The notes under the pieces: model-generated | What the model saw: the letters and a program-made list of their open reading frames with translations, nothing else | What the model was told of the DNA's origin: nothing | Database searches by the model: none | Part shown: piece after piece, positions 1-5,325 of the stretch | How the letters are laid out: each line of letters opens with the position of its first letter | How positions within the stretch are numbered: position 1 is the stretch's first letter | Assembly: GCA_021827445.1 (NCBI GenBank) | Contig: JAKAVW010000109.1 | Coordinates: 1 to 9,003 of the forward strand | Length of the DNA stretch: 9,003 bases | Reading direction: 5' to 3' | Source: Pseudomonadota bacterium | Lineage (GTDB): Bacteria > Pseudomonadota > Gammaproteobacteria > Acidithiobacillales > Acidithiobacillaceae | Program-made: the position numbers and the translations under genes

Positions 1-28
1 TGATTGGGTTCCAATGCTTGATTGGCAT
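1..28 (-). CDS. Possible N-terminal start of a gene running off the left edge
   Basis: On the minus strand an ATG at 28-26 opens a frame MPIKHWNPI that stays open to the window edge. A weak purine-rich AGAAGA lies about 11 nt upstream, and AT-rich, promoter-like DNA lies behind it (positions 35-100). Only nine codons are visible, so no function can be given and the frame may be chance. Confidence 0.2.
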
Positions 29-54
29 TGTGGATGATCTTCTAATTTATAAAA

Positions 55-92
55 GTAAAATATATTTACTATTATGATTTACCATGGTTTAC
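55..92. repeat. Cluster of GTAAA/TTTAC motifs
   Basis: TTTAC occurs at 65-69, 78-82 and 88-92, with the inverted form GTAAA at 55-59. The first pair forms a near-palindrome around ATATA, and an 8-bp palindrome ACCATGGT lies at 81-88. Copies are 10-13 bp apart, close to one helical turn, and sit directly before a consensus-like -35 box. This could be an operator or an iteron-like protein-binding array. It could also be chance in AT-rich DNA. Confidence 0.3.
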
Positions 93-94
93 TA

Positions 95-122
95 TTGACA
101 TGTCTATCCGCCACGCTACATT
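95..122 (+). promoter_or_regulatory. Candidate sigma-70 promoter with no gene after it
   Basis: A perfect -35 hexamer TTGACA (95-100) is followed 16 bp later by TACATT (117-122). Transcription would start near 129 and run rightward. No credible coding frame follows for several hundred bases, so if the promoter is active its product would be a non-coding or very short transcript. Confidence 0.3.
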
Positions 123-425
123 GCACCGACCATCCTTGTAAGTGGCTAAACGGCGGCCATAAGGCGTTCAAACGAGGGGTGTCGTTTCGCCCTAGGCGTG
201 ACCAACACAACCGGACTGGAAGGCAGGTATAAGTTGCCATAGTTGTGTACTCTATATGACCATAATACTAGTCATACTAAGGATCGGAAGTGCAAACGTT
301 AACGATTGAGCAGAACGGCAATGAGCCACCCGCGATAGTACAATCTCTTATTAAAATTCCAGCCATATCAGGACCAGGGTGATGGTTGTTATGACGCTCA
401 TTTCGCCCCCATTGGATGGTCAGAA

Positions 426-460
426 CACCGCCAACACCTGGTCGAATCGCGTTGGCGGTG
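426..460. repeat. Perfect 10-bp inverted repeat, 15-nt loop
   Basis: CACCGCCAAC (426-435) is repeated inverted as GTTGGCGGTG (451-460). The GC-rich stem would be stable as RNA or DNA, but no T-run follows, so it is not a standard terminator. The arms were compared with integron attC core motifs (RYYYAAC / GTTRRRY) and do not fit. Role unknown; a regulator-binding site or a structured transcript are both possible. Confidence 0.45.
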
Positions 461-624
461 ATAGCTGGGGCTAGCTGCGGGTACGGGTTCCTGCTGCCCC
501 CTTCAAATCCATCTTGGTAGCCCCAACGATCCCCTCATGCACCGACCACAATAGATGTCAATGATATGATTTATATGTTGTTTATAGCGATATGCTAAAA
601 GCCATGCTCTGCTATCTGGCCTGT

Positions 625-692
625 GATGCCCGTTCTTGTTATGATGCACACTCGCGATGCGCCCCGCGATGCAATGATGCAATTATGATGCA
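625..692. repeat. Array of GATGC-containing short repeats
   Basis: GATGC starts at 625, 643, 656, 668, 676 and 687. Three copies lie within ATGATGCA (641-648, 674-681, 685-692) and two within CGCGATGC (653-660, 665-672). Spacing inside the main cluster is 8-13 bp. The array ends about 80 bp before the tRNA gene used as a probable integration site, so recombinase accessory binding is possible. The function is not shown by the sequence. Confidence 0.35.
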
Positions 693-769
693 CTCAACAT
701 GGGATAACGTGGGATACATCAGGATACAGTGACCAGTTAACCGGTTGAAACGTAAGAAAATAGCACCCT

Positions 770-854
770 GCCCAGGTGGCGAAATCGGTAGACGCAAGGG
801 ACTTAAAATCCCTCGGCTTATGCCGTGCCGGTTCGAGTCCGGCCCTGGGCACCA
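770..854 (+). tRNA. tRNA-Leu (anticodon UAA)
   Basis: This is a complete class II tRNA with an encoded CCA end. The acceptor arms GCCCAGG (770-776) and CCTGGGC pair over 7 bp. The anticodon stem AGGGA/TCCCT encloses the loop CTTAAAA, with anticodon TAA at 804-806. A long variable arm (CGGC-TTAT-GCCG) is present, as expected for leucine tRNA. The T-arm GCCGG-TTCGAGT-CCGGC is canonical, and discriminator A plus CCA close the gene at 851-854. The tRNA reads UUA and, by wobble, UUG codons. Its 3' end faces an integrase gene 185 bp downstream, which makes it the likely attachment site of that element. Confidence 0.97.
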
Positions 855-865
855 CATTGAAACAT

Positions 866-900
866 AAGGGTTTTTCTTCACGGAAAGACCCCTTTTCTTT
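866..900 (+). terminator. Possible intrinsic terminator of the tRNA gene
   Basis: An imperfect hairpin pairs AAGGGTTTTT (866-875) with AAAGACCCCTT (about 884-894), and a T-rich stretch follows. It lies 11 nt after the tRNA CCA end, the expected place for a tRNA terminator. The stem includes a bulge or mismatch, so the call is moderate. Confidence 0.4.
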
Positions 901-924
901 GCCTTTCAAGCGCCCACTTGCATT

Positions 925-1022
925 TTCTGGACACTATCTGGACAATGGAGGCTGTTTTCAGGGGTGTTTCGACGGGTCATTTTCAAGCCATGTTGAACCC
1001 ATCTGGACGCTGGCTGGACACT
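925..1022 (+). repeat. Two pairs of phased 11-bp repeats, likely integrase or excisionase arm sites
   Basis: The core CTGGAC starts at 927, 938, 1003 and 1014. Within each pair the copies are exactly 11 bp apart, and the 11-bp units resemble one another (TTCTGGACACT, ATCTGGACAAT, ATCTGGACGCT, GGCTGGACACT). The pairs lie between the tRNA 3' end and the integrase start, where arm-type sites of tyrosine integrases or sites for a recombination directionality factor are normally found. Copies one helical turn apart fit cooperative protein binding. The assignment is inferred from position and spacing. Confidence 0.5.
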
Positions 1023-1039
1023 GGAAAATGGGGTGACTG

Positions 1040-2041
1040 ATGGCGGGCTTCTATGAGCAAATTGATCAGGATGGGAACCGGATAGGCTGGCAGGCAAAGG
1101 TCAGGAAGAAAGGCTTTCCACCCAAGACTAAAGTGTTTCGTACCAAAGCTGATGCGCAAGCCTGGGCGGCGGCCATAGAAGGCGAGATGGTGCGGGGACT
1201 GTGGCGGGATCGGTCGGAATCCGAAAGCACTACGCTGAAAGAGTGTATTGAGCGGTACCTGTCAGAAGTGACAACACGAAAGAAAAACGGTCATCCCGAA
1301 GAACTGAAGTTGCAACAATGGATACGGCGACCGATTGCGTGCCGGTTCATGTCGGCCATTCGCGGAAGGGACGTCGCGGACGTGATCAAGGATATGGAAA
1401 GCGAGGGCAAGAGCAAAAACACCATTCGCCTGCATCTGGCCGTGATTAGCCATCTATTCAAAGTTGCACGGACTGAGTGGGGCATGGAATCCATCAGCAA
1501 TCCGGTGGATGCCGTGCGCAAACCGAAGTTGCCCCAAGGTCGAGACAGGCGCTTGGTCGGCAACGAAGAGGATCGCCTGCTGGATGCCTGCCGCGCCGAT
1601 GATAATCCAAGCATACTCTATATAGTGCAATTTGCGATTGAAACGGCCATGCGGCGGTCGGAGATATGCGGTTTGCGATGGGAGAATATCGATTTGTCGC
1701 GGAAGGTGGCATTGCTGCCAGACACTAAAAACGGCACCGTTCGCCGGGTGCCGTTGTCGTCAGTTGCGTTGGAAGTGCTGCGCGCCCTGCCCCGCCGTCT
1801 GGATGGTTTGGTATGGGATGTGAAGGCGGATACAGTGACTCGATCATTTAAACGCGCCTGCCGCTGTGCTGGTATCACCGGCCTGACATTCCACGACCTC
1901 CGCCACGAAGCCACCAGCCGCCTGTTTGAGAAAGGCTTCAACCCCATGGAAGTCTCCACCATCACCGGCCACAAGACATTGCAGATGTTGAAGCGATATA
2001 CTCACTTGCGGGCGGAGGATCTGGCGAAGCGGATGGGGTGA
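1040..2041 (+). CDS. Tyrosine-type site-specific integrase
   Basis: The 333-residue protein has the usual length and order for phage or island integrases: a basic N-terminal arm-binding part (about 1-60), a SAM-like core-binding domain (about 64-150) and a C-terminal catalytic domain (about 170-325). The full catalytic set is visible: Arg205 in AMRRSEICGL, Lys230 in DTKNGTVRR, His285 and Arg288 in FHDLRH, His311 in TGHK, and the nucleophile Tyr320 in KRYTHL. The ATG has a GGGGTGA ribosome-binding element just upstream. The gene lies 185 bp after tRNA-Leu and on the same strand, so the tRNA 3' end is the probable attachment site. It would catalyse integration and, with an excisionase not seen here, excision of the element. 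brnT follows after 7 bp and may be co-transcribed. It appears intact. Confidence 0.93.
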   Translation: MAGFYEQIDQDGNRIGWQAKVRKKGFPPKTKVFRTKADAQAWAAAIEGEMVRGLWRDRSESESTTLKECIERYLSEVTTRKKNGHPEELKLQQWIRRPIACRFMSAIRGRDVADVIKDMESEGKSKNTIRLHLAVISHLFKVARTEWGMESISNPVDAVRKPKLPQGRDRRLVGNEEDRLLDACRADDNPSILYIVQFAIETAMRRSEICGLRWENIDLSRKVALLPDTKNGTVRRVPLSSVALEVLRALPRRLDGLVWDVKADTVTRSFKRACRCAGITGLTFHDLRHEATSRLFEKGFNPMEVSTITGHKTLQMLKRYTHLRAEDLAKRMG

Positions 2042-2048
2042 ATGGGTT

Positions 2049-2330
2049 GTGGTCTATACTTTCGAGTGGGATACGCGAAAAGCGCAGTCTAACGCCAGAA
2101 AGCATGGCGTGACGTTCGACGAGGCGAAGACCTGTTTTCACGATCCGTGGCAAGTGGCATTCTATGATCCAGACCATAGCGAAGAAGAGGACAGGGAATT
2201 GTTGATTGGGCACTCCAACCAAGGCAGGTTGCTTCTGGTGAGTTATACGTTACGTGAAGATCTGGTGCGGATTATCTCCGCCCGAAAGGCTGCGACATTA
2301 GAGGAGAATCAGTATGCGCAAGGAATATGA
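2049..2330 (+). CDS. brnT: BrnT family ribonuclease toxin
   Basis: This 93-residue protein matches the BrnT (DUF497) family at both ends. The N-terminal signature is FEWDTRKAQSNARKHGVTF, residues 5-23, and the C-terminal signature is VRIISARKA followed by an E..Y tail. BrnT is a RelE-fold mRNA interferase that halts translation under stress and is neutralised by BrnA. The start is GTG at 2049; no other in-frame start lies between it and the end of the integrase gene. It begins 7 bp after the integrase and overlaps brnA by 17 bp, the usual toxin-first order of this family. Length and motifs suggest an intact toxin. It probably helps to retain the integrated element. Confidence 0.88.
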   Translation: MVYTFEWDTRKAQSNARKHGVTFDEAKTCFHDPWQVAFYDPDHSEEEDRELLIGHSNQGRLLLVSYTLREDLVRIISARKAATLEENQYAQGI

Positions 2331-2559
2331 TCTGGAGCGATTGACCGTGAAGCGGCGCGGGCCACTGCCGGGATTGTCTGGCATTCCCGAAGCGCCTAAA
2401 ACCGAAGTGAATGACAGGGTGCAAGTCACCTTGACCCTGGATCGGGATGTTACCGCTTTTTTTGAAGCGCAGGCTCAACAATCGGATGCGAGGACGTTCA
2501 CAACCGCAGTCAACCAAGCCCTCCGTCAATACATTGCCGATTTACACTCCTGCAATTAG
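2314..2559 (+). CDS. brnA: BrnA family ribbon-helix-helix antitoxin
   Basis: This 81-residue protein has a flexible basic N-terminus (1-30) and a C-terminal ribbon-helix-helix fold (about 34-76): a beta strand in RVQVTLTLDRDV, then two helices ending in AVNQALRQYI. In this family the C-terminal part binds DNA as a dimer and the complex represses the brnTA promoter, while BrnA blocks the toxin. The ATG at 2314 has a good site, GAGGAG, 7 nt upstream inside the end of brnT. The 17-bp overlap implies translational coupling. Identity rests partly on the brnT partner, since short RHH antitoxins resemble one another. Confidence 0.82.
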   Translation: MRKEYDLERLTVKRRGPLPGLSGIPEAPKTEVNDRVQVTLTLDRDVTAFFEAQAQQSDARTFTTAVNQALRQYIADLHSCN

Positions 2560-2616
2560 TTCTCCTTAGTTAAATCGCGTCTAGTCACGTAATGCGAAAG
2601 GATCAGGAGGCAAAAA

Positions 2617-2739
2617 ATGAATGAGTACATGATTGCGTTACTGTCCGCTATTGTCGTGGTAAACGCCGTTGTTGGCGGGCTGATCTGGTATCTCAAGCGG
2701 GAACAGAAGATGCGTGGTCACCAGCATGGGCATGGATGA
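2617..2739 (+). CDS. Small single-pass membrane protein (40 aa)
   Basis: A very strong ribosome binding site AGGAGG (2605-2610) lies 6 nt before the ATG. The 40-residue product has one hydrophobic segment, about residues 5-24 (IALLSAIVVVNAVVGGLIWY). A basic stretch LKREQKMRG and a His-rich end HQHGHG follow. By the positive-inside rule, the C-terminus is probably cytoplasmic. It is similar in form to small holin-like, toxin-like or accessory membrane peptides, but no family can be named. It lies between brnA and the coiled-coil gene on the same strand. The strong site and clear topology support a real gene, but no homologue is recognised. Confidence 0.62.
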   Translation: MNEYMIALLSAIVVVNAVVGGLIWYLKREQKMRGHQHGHG

Positions 2740-2821
2740 CTGAATGAGTGATCCGGCATTCTGGCTATGCGTCTCCAATGTCGATTATAGTGGTCGGCAA
2801 GCTGGCGCGTGCGCTGGCTGG

Positions 2822-2856
2822 TCCGTTACGCTGTAACGGAGCCGTCCACAAGACGG
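2822..2856 (+). repeat. Two adjacent small hairpins
   Basis: TCCGTTAC (2822-2829) pairs perfectly with GTAACGGA (2833-2840) around a 3-nt loop. Two bases later CCGTC (2842-2846) pairs with GACGG (2852-2856) around CACAA. They lie in the gap between the 40-residue gene and the promoter of the coiled-coil gene. No T-run follows. They could end or process the upstream transcript, or be a REP-like palindrome. Confidence 0.4.
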
Positions 2857-2897
2857 TGAGCGGAGCGGGGGTTTGTGGGGAAGGCGGGGCGGCGCAA

Positions 2898-2926
2898 TTG
2901 AATAATGTCGCACCCTGCATCATACT
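2898..2926 (+). promoter_or_regulatory. Promoter predicted to give a leaderless mRNA
   Basis: TTGAAT (2898-2903), a 17-bp spacer and CATACT (2921-2926) form a good sigma-70-like promoter. The expected transcription start, about 7 nt after the -10 box, falls at 2933-2934, which is the A of the ATG of the next gene. No Shine-Dalgarno sequence is visible before that ATG, which agrees with leaderless translation. Confidence 0.5.
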
Positions 2927-2933
2927 CTGGCCC

Positions 2934-3338
2934 ATGAACGTTCAAGAAACTGTAGACAGTTTACGCAAAGTGCTGGAAAGCGTCATCGCTCCCGGCGTGG
3001 AATCTTTGCGCCTGCGGCTTGACGCGCTGGAAAGGGATCTGCAGGAGAATGGACAGAGCATCGACCGTCTGGATGCCCGCGTGGATCGTCTCACCGGAAG
3101 AATGGAAGAAGGGTTCTCCCGCATGGATGCCCGTATCGATACCTTGAGCTCAAGTATCAATGCCCGAGTGGATCACCTGACCGAACGCATGGAAGAAGGC
3201 TTTTCCCGCATGGATACCCGGCTGGACGCCCTCACTTCCGCCATTCTGAACATGCGACAACCAACCTATCCCGATGCCGTGCTTACCCGGCTGGAAAAGT
3301 TGGAGCGGGAAATAGAGAATTTGCGGAAGCAGGCTTAG
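2934..3338 (+). CDS. Coiled-coil protein with an internal 29-residue duplication
   Basis: From ATG 2934 the product is 134 residues and almost wholly helical: it is rich in Leu, Arg, Glu and Asp, with heptad spacing from about residue 5 to 105 and again at 115-132. Residues 48-76 and 77-105 are near-copies that share RMEEGFSRMD. A proline-containing break (MRQPTYPDAV) separates the last helix. It has no signal peptide or membrane span, so it is a cytosolic oligomer or scaffold of unknown function. A longer frame opens with GTG at 2748, but its first 62 residues cover two hairpins and look non-coding, and the promoter at 2898-2926 supports ATG 2934. Confidence 0.7.
   Translation: MNVQETVDSLRKVLESVIAPGVESLRLRLDALERDLQENGQSIDRLDARVDRLTGRMEEGFSRMDARIDTLSSSINARVDHLTERMEEGFSRMDTRLDALTSAILNMRQPTYPDAVLTRLEKLEREIENLRKQA
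3075..3248 (+). repeat. Tandem 87-bp duplication inside the coiled-coil gene
   Basis: Bases 3075-3161 and 3162-3248 encode two successive 29-residue units with the same frame and pattern. Identity is highest across the codons for MEEGFSRMD. The unit is close to four heptads plus one residue, so copies can be gained or lost without breaking the reading frame. Confidence 0.65.
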
Positions 3339-3368
3339 TCACCACCTGCTTATTGATCGGGGCGACAA

Positions 3369-3382
3369 GGGCGCTTGCGCCC
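3369..3382 (+). repeat. GC-rich hairpin after the coiled-coil gene
   Basis: GGGCGC (3369-3374) is followed after TT by GCGCCC (3377-3382), a strong small stem 31 nt past the stop codon. No T-run follows, so it is at best an atypical or Rho-assisted transcript end. Confidence 0.35.
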
Positions 3383-3559
3383 AGCCCAGATCATCCTATT
3401 TAGGACACCCCCTGTTGTAGCTAAGGGCTCGAGTCGTAGGGGAGAAAATCGGGCCGCCAAAAATCAGCATGTCCCGGCCTTTCCAGTTGTCTTGGCCGAT
3501 GTCATCCCTGCCAAAATAACCCCAATCTGGATTTTTGGCCTTTTCAGCAAGTGTTCACG

Positions 3560-3701
3560 GACAAAAAAGTATCATCCTGAATGCTCCGTAACTCATTGAT
3601 TTTTAGTTCTCCGGGTTTGACATAAAATTTAATGTTTCATCCTGGGCCATTATGTCAAAAATTACATAACGACTTTCCCAGACAAAAAAGTATCATCCTG
3701 A
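3560..3701 (+). repeat. Perfect 21-bp direct repeat, 121 bp apart
   Basis: The bases at 3560-3580 and 3681-3701 are identical. Each copy begins GACAAAAAAG and ends TATCATCCTGA. A partial third copy of the distal half (TTTCATCCTG) lies at 3635-3644 between them. The length is too great for a transposase target-site duplication. Repeated recombinase- or transposase-binding sites at an element end, or a small duplication, are more likely. Confidence 0.7.
3616..3659. repeat. Perfect 10-bp inverted repeat TTTGACATAA / TTATGTCAAA
   Basis: The arms at 3616-3625 and 3650-3659 enclose 24 bp and sit exactly between the two copies of the 21-bp direct repeat. TACATAACG (3663-3671) follows directly and has its own inverted copy CGTTATGTA at 3761-3769. 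The motif style resembles tyrosine-recombinase core sites or element termini, but the family is not identified. Confidence 0.6.
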
Positions 3702-3762
3702 CGTCTCGCGGATTTTCTGCCCCCTCGGTGTGCTCTTTACCTCCAGTGGCAAGTATGCAGCG

Positions 3763-3788
3763 TTATGTATACCTCGCGATTATGTATA
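3763..3788 (+). repeat. Direct repeat TTATGTATA, 17 bp apart
   Basis: TTATGTATA occurs at 3763-3771 and 3780-3788. The first copy overlaps the inverted partner of the site at 3663-3671, so the motifs at 3616-3671 and 3761-3788 could be the two ends of a small (about 170 bp) non-autonomous element. Confidence 0.4.
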
Positions 3789-3921
3789 GTGCCCATGTCG
3801 AACTGGCTGTAAGCCCTGTCAATACTTGGCTTTTTTTATGCCGCCGTCTGCCCCTCATATAACTTGACCAGAGAATCATCAATTTGGCTGACTACAACTC
3901 AGTTATAGCTATCTTTATCGA

Positions 3922-5034
3922 TCAAATGTTCTTCAGTGACCTAACTGATCGCCGACGCTCTATGTATGGAATATTCAGCGACTGCACGCGAGTGAACAGG
4001 GTGGTTCGCGGAACTCCCAGCAATCTGGCGGCCTCCGATATATTCCCATTGGCGCGTTGCATAGCCTGCTCTATATATGTGCGCTCAATCTGGCGCAACA
4101 TGTCCGGCAAACTGAAATTGTCATCTGAAATTTTGGGTTGAGGTACCGAGAATCCCAATTTCTCTGCGGGTGTCAATCTGTCAGAGCACGGATTATCGGC
4201 ATAATCAGTGCGTAACGAATCCACCAAAGGATGACATAAATAGCTAGGAAGGTCTTCCGGTACAATCTGTCCGGAGTGCCCATTTAACCGCTGCACGGCT
4301 AACCACTCTACCAGATTTTGCAATTCCCGTACATTCCCCGGCCAAGAGTAGCGCATCAGAATATCGAGTGCAGCGTCAGTAATTGTTAATGATGGATACC
4401 CCTTAGTGCATAATCGATCGGAAAAATAATTAACCAACAAGGGAATATCTGAAATCCTTTCGCGTAATGGCGGAAGTTCTATTGGATAGATATTCAAGCG
4501 ATAATACAAATCTTCGCGGAAGCGCCGACTGATTACTTCCTGCCGCAGATTCCGATGCGTGGCAGTAAGAATGCGAACATCGATATCTACCGGTTCTCGT
4601 CCGCCGACCCGATCAATTTGTTTTTCCTGAAGAACCCTCAATAGCTTAGCTTGTAATAGTAATGGCATATCTCCTATTTCATCGAGAAGAATGGTACCTC
4701 CATCAGCCTGTTCAAATTTTCCCGTTGTTCTCGACAATGCCCCAGTAAAGGCACCTTTTTCATAGCCAAAAAGCACTGACTCAAGCAGGTCAGATGGTAT
4801 TGCGGCACAGTTGATTGCGATAAAAGGCTTCCCAGCCCGATCAGATTGCTCATGAAGCGCACGCGCCACCACTTCCTTCCCGGTGCCAGTTTCGCCGGTT
4901 AGTAAGACCGATATAGAAGAGGGTGCCCTAGAGAGAGCGTTCAACGCATTGAGAATGGCTTTCCAGGCTGACGATTCACCGATGACGGACGCTAAACGAT
5001 TTTTTTCGGAGCGTAATGGGCGAACACTGACCAT
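3922..5034 (-). CDS. FleQ-like sigma-54-dependent transcriptional activator without a receiver domain
   Basis: From ATG 5034 the protein has 370 residues. Its AAA+ domain spans about 14-250: Walker A GETGTGKE (47-54), the sigma-54-contacting loop GAFTGA (94-99), Walker B ILLDEIGD (115-122), and WPGNVREL (231-238) of sensor II. A Fis-type helix-turn-helix follows at about 328-355 (ISEAARLLGVPRTTL). It would remodel RNA polymerase-sigma-54 at -24/-12 promoters. The region after sensor II (LVEWLAVQ...EDLPSYL) recalls FleQ, but only about 13 residues precede the AAA+ domain, so the FleQ receiver-like domain is missing and activity must be set by another partner, by a small ligand or by expression level. 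A TTG at 5094 would add 20 residues, but it coincides with a -35 box. The ATG has AGGA 11 nt upstream. Confidence 0.88.
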   Translation of the reverse strand: MVSVRPLRSEKNRLASVIGESSAWKAILNALNALSRAPSSISVLLTGETGTGKEVVARALHEQSDRAGKPFIAINCAAIPSDLLESVLFGYEKGAFTGALSRTTGKFEQADGGTILLDEIGDMPLLLQAKLLRVLQEKQIDRVGGREPVDIDVRILTATHRNLRQEVISRRFREDLYYRLNIYPIELPPLRERISDIPLLVNYFSDRLCTKGYPSLTITDAALDILMRYSWPGNVRELQNLVEWLAVQRLNGHSGQIVPEDLPSYLCHPLVDSLRTDYADNPCSDRLTPAEKLGFSVPQPKISDDNFSLPDMLRQIERTYIEQAMQRANGNISEAARLLGVPRTTLFTRVQSLNIPYIERRRSVRSLKNI

Positions 5035-5064
5035 AAATTGTTTTTTCCTGATATGATATAATAA

Positions 5065-5094
5065 GTTATGTTGTAAGCTTTTCTCAGTCGTCAA
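5065..5094 (-). promoter_or_regulatory. Promoter of the sigma-54 activator gene
   Basis: On the minus strand TTGACG (5094-5089) and CATAAC (5070-5065) are 18 bp apart. Transcription would start near 5058, giving a leader of about 24 nt that contains the AGGA element and ends at ATG 5034. This explains why the upstream TTG is an unlikely start: it would lie before the mRNA begins. Confidence 0.42.
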
Positions 5095-5112
5095 ACGGAC
5101 GAGTTGTATAAT

Positions 5113-5313
5113 CTACGCACTGAGCAAATGCATAGGCAGCCCGTGTTCCCAGAAACAGCGATTTAAGGAGTCGGATAGTTTCGTGAGGGTTCTTGTAGGC
5201 ATTTCGCCGGTGACTCCGTGGAAAGTGCCCAGCAGACACACCTTGGGATGGCCAAGGGTCCCACAGCGTGTGGTAACCCTGACCAATGGGTCCATCATAG
5301 TGGGTAACTTCAA
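5113..5313 (-). pseudogene. Decayed C-terminal fragment of an IS1595/ISXO2-like transposase
   Basis: The frame holds LLGTFHGVTG and, further on, LNRCFWEHGLPMHLLSA. These resemble the C-terminal end of IS1595/ISXO2-group transposases, remembered as LLGTHHGVS, then a YLDEF..RFNRR stretch, then an RLL end. Between the two blocks the resemblance is kept only in another frame (KCLQE, just after GVTG), which suggests at least one frameshift. The catalytic part is absent. It fills the gap between cheV (stop 13 bp away) and the promoter of the sigma-54 activator. Family assignment is from memory of the motif and is moderate. Confidence 0.42.
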
Positions 5314-5325
5314 CTCACGGGGGTA

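Larger units (their letters stand above)
1..769. other. Gene-poor region upstream of tRNA-Leu
   Basis: No reading frame with a convincing start, ribosome binding site and family resemblance was found here on either strand. The first 100 bases are strongly AT-rich and the rest is mixed. Short repeats, one perfect 10-bp inverted repeat and a consensus-like promoter are present and listed separately. Decayed intergenic or mobile DNA is the most likely reading. An unannotated small RNA from the promoter near 95-122 cannot be excluded. Confidence 0.5.
3339..3921. other. Gene-less stretch with mobile-element-like repeats
   Basis: Frames here that open over 70 codons lack ribosome binding sites and family resemblance. 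The stretch instead carries TCATCC five times in one orientation (starting at 3391, 3502, 3572, 3637 and 3693), a perfect 21-bp direct repeat, a perfect 10-bp inverted repeat, and TTATGTATA twice. This fits the non-coding remains of an insertion sequence or a recombinase target region lying between the two oppositely oriented halves of the window. No identifiable transposase frame remains. Confidence 0.5.

Noticed and set aside
382..474. A 30-codon frame (MVVMTLISPPLDGQ...) with a modest GGGTG upstream, resembling a small peptide precursor.
   Set aside because: It spans the 10-bp inverted repeat, has no maturation genes nearby and no recognisable leader or core pattern; it is likely chance.
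776..1036. An 86-codon plus-strand frame running through the tRNA into the integrase leader.
   Set aside because: It translates the tRNA gene itself and the repeat region, so it is not a protein-coding gene.
2748..2933. An N-terminal extension of the coiled-coil protein from GTG 2748.
   Set aside because: It crosses two hairpins and the promoter, has a composition unlike the rest of the protein, and ATG 2934 fits the promoter better.
3375..3862. Two plus-strand frames of about 75 codons (3375-3599 and 3632-3862).
   Set aside because: No ribosome binding sites, low-complexity or repeat-derived translations, and no family resemblance.
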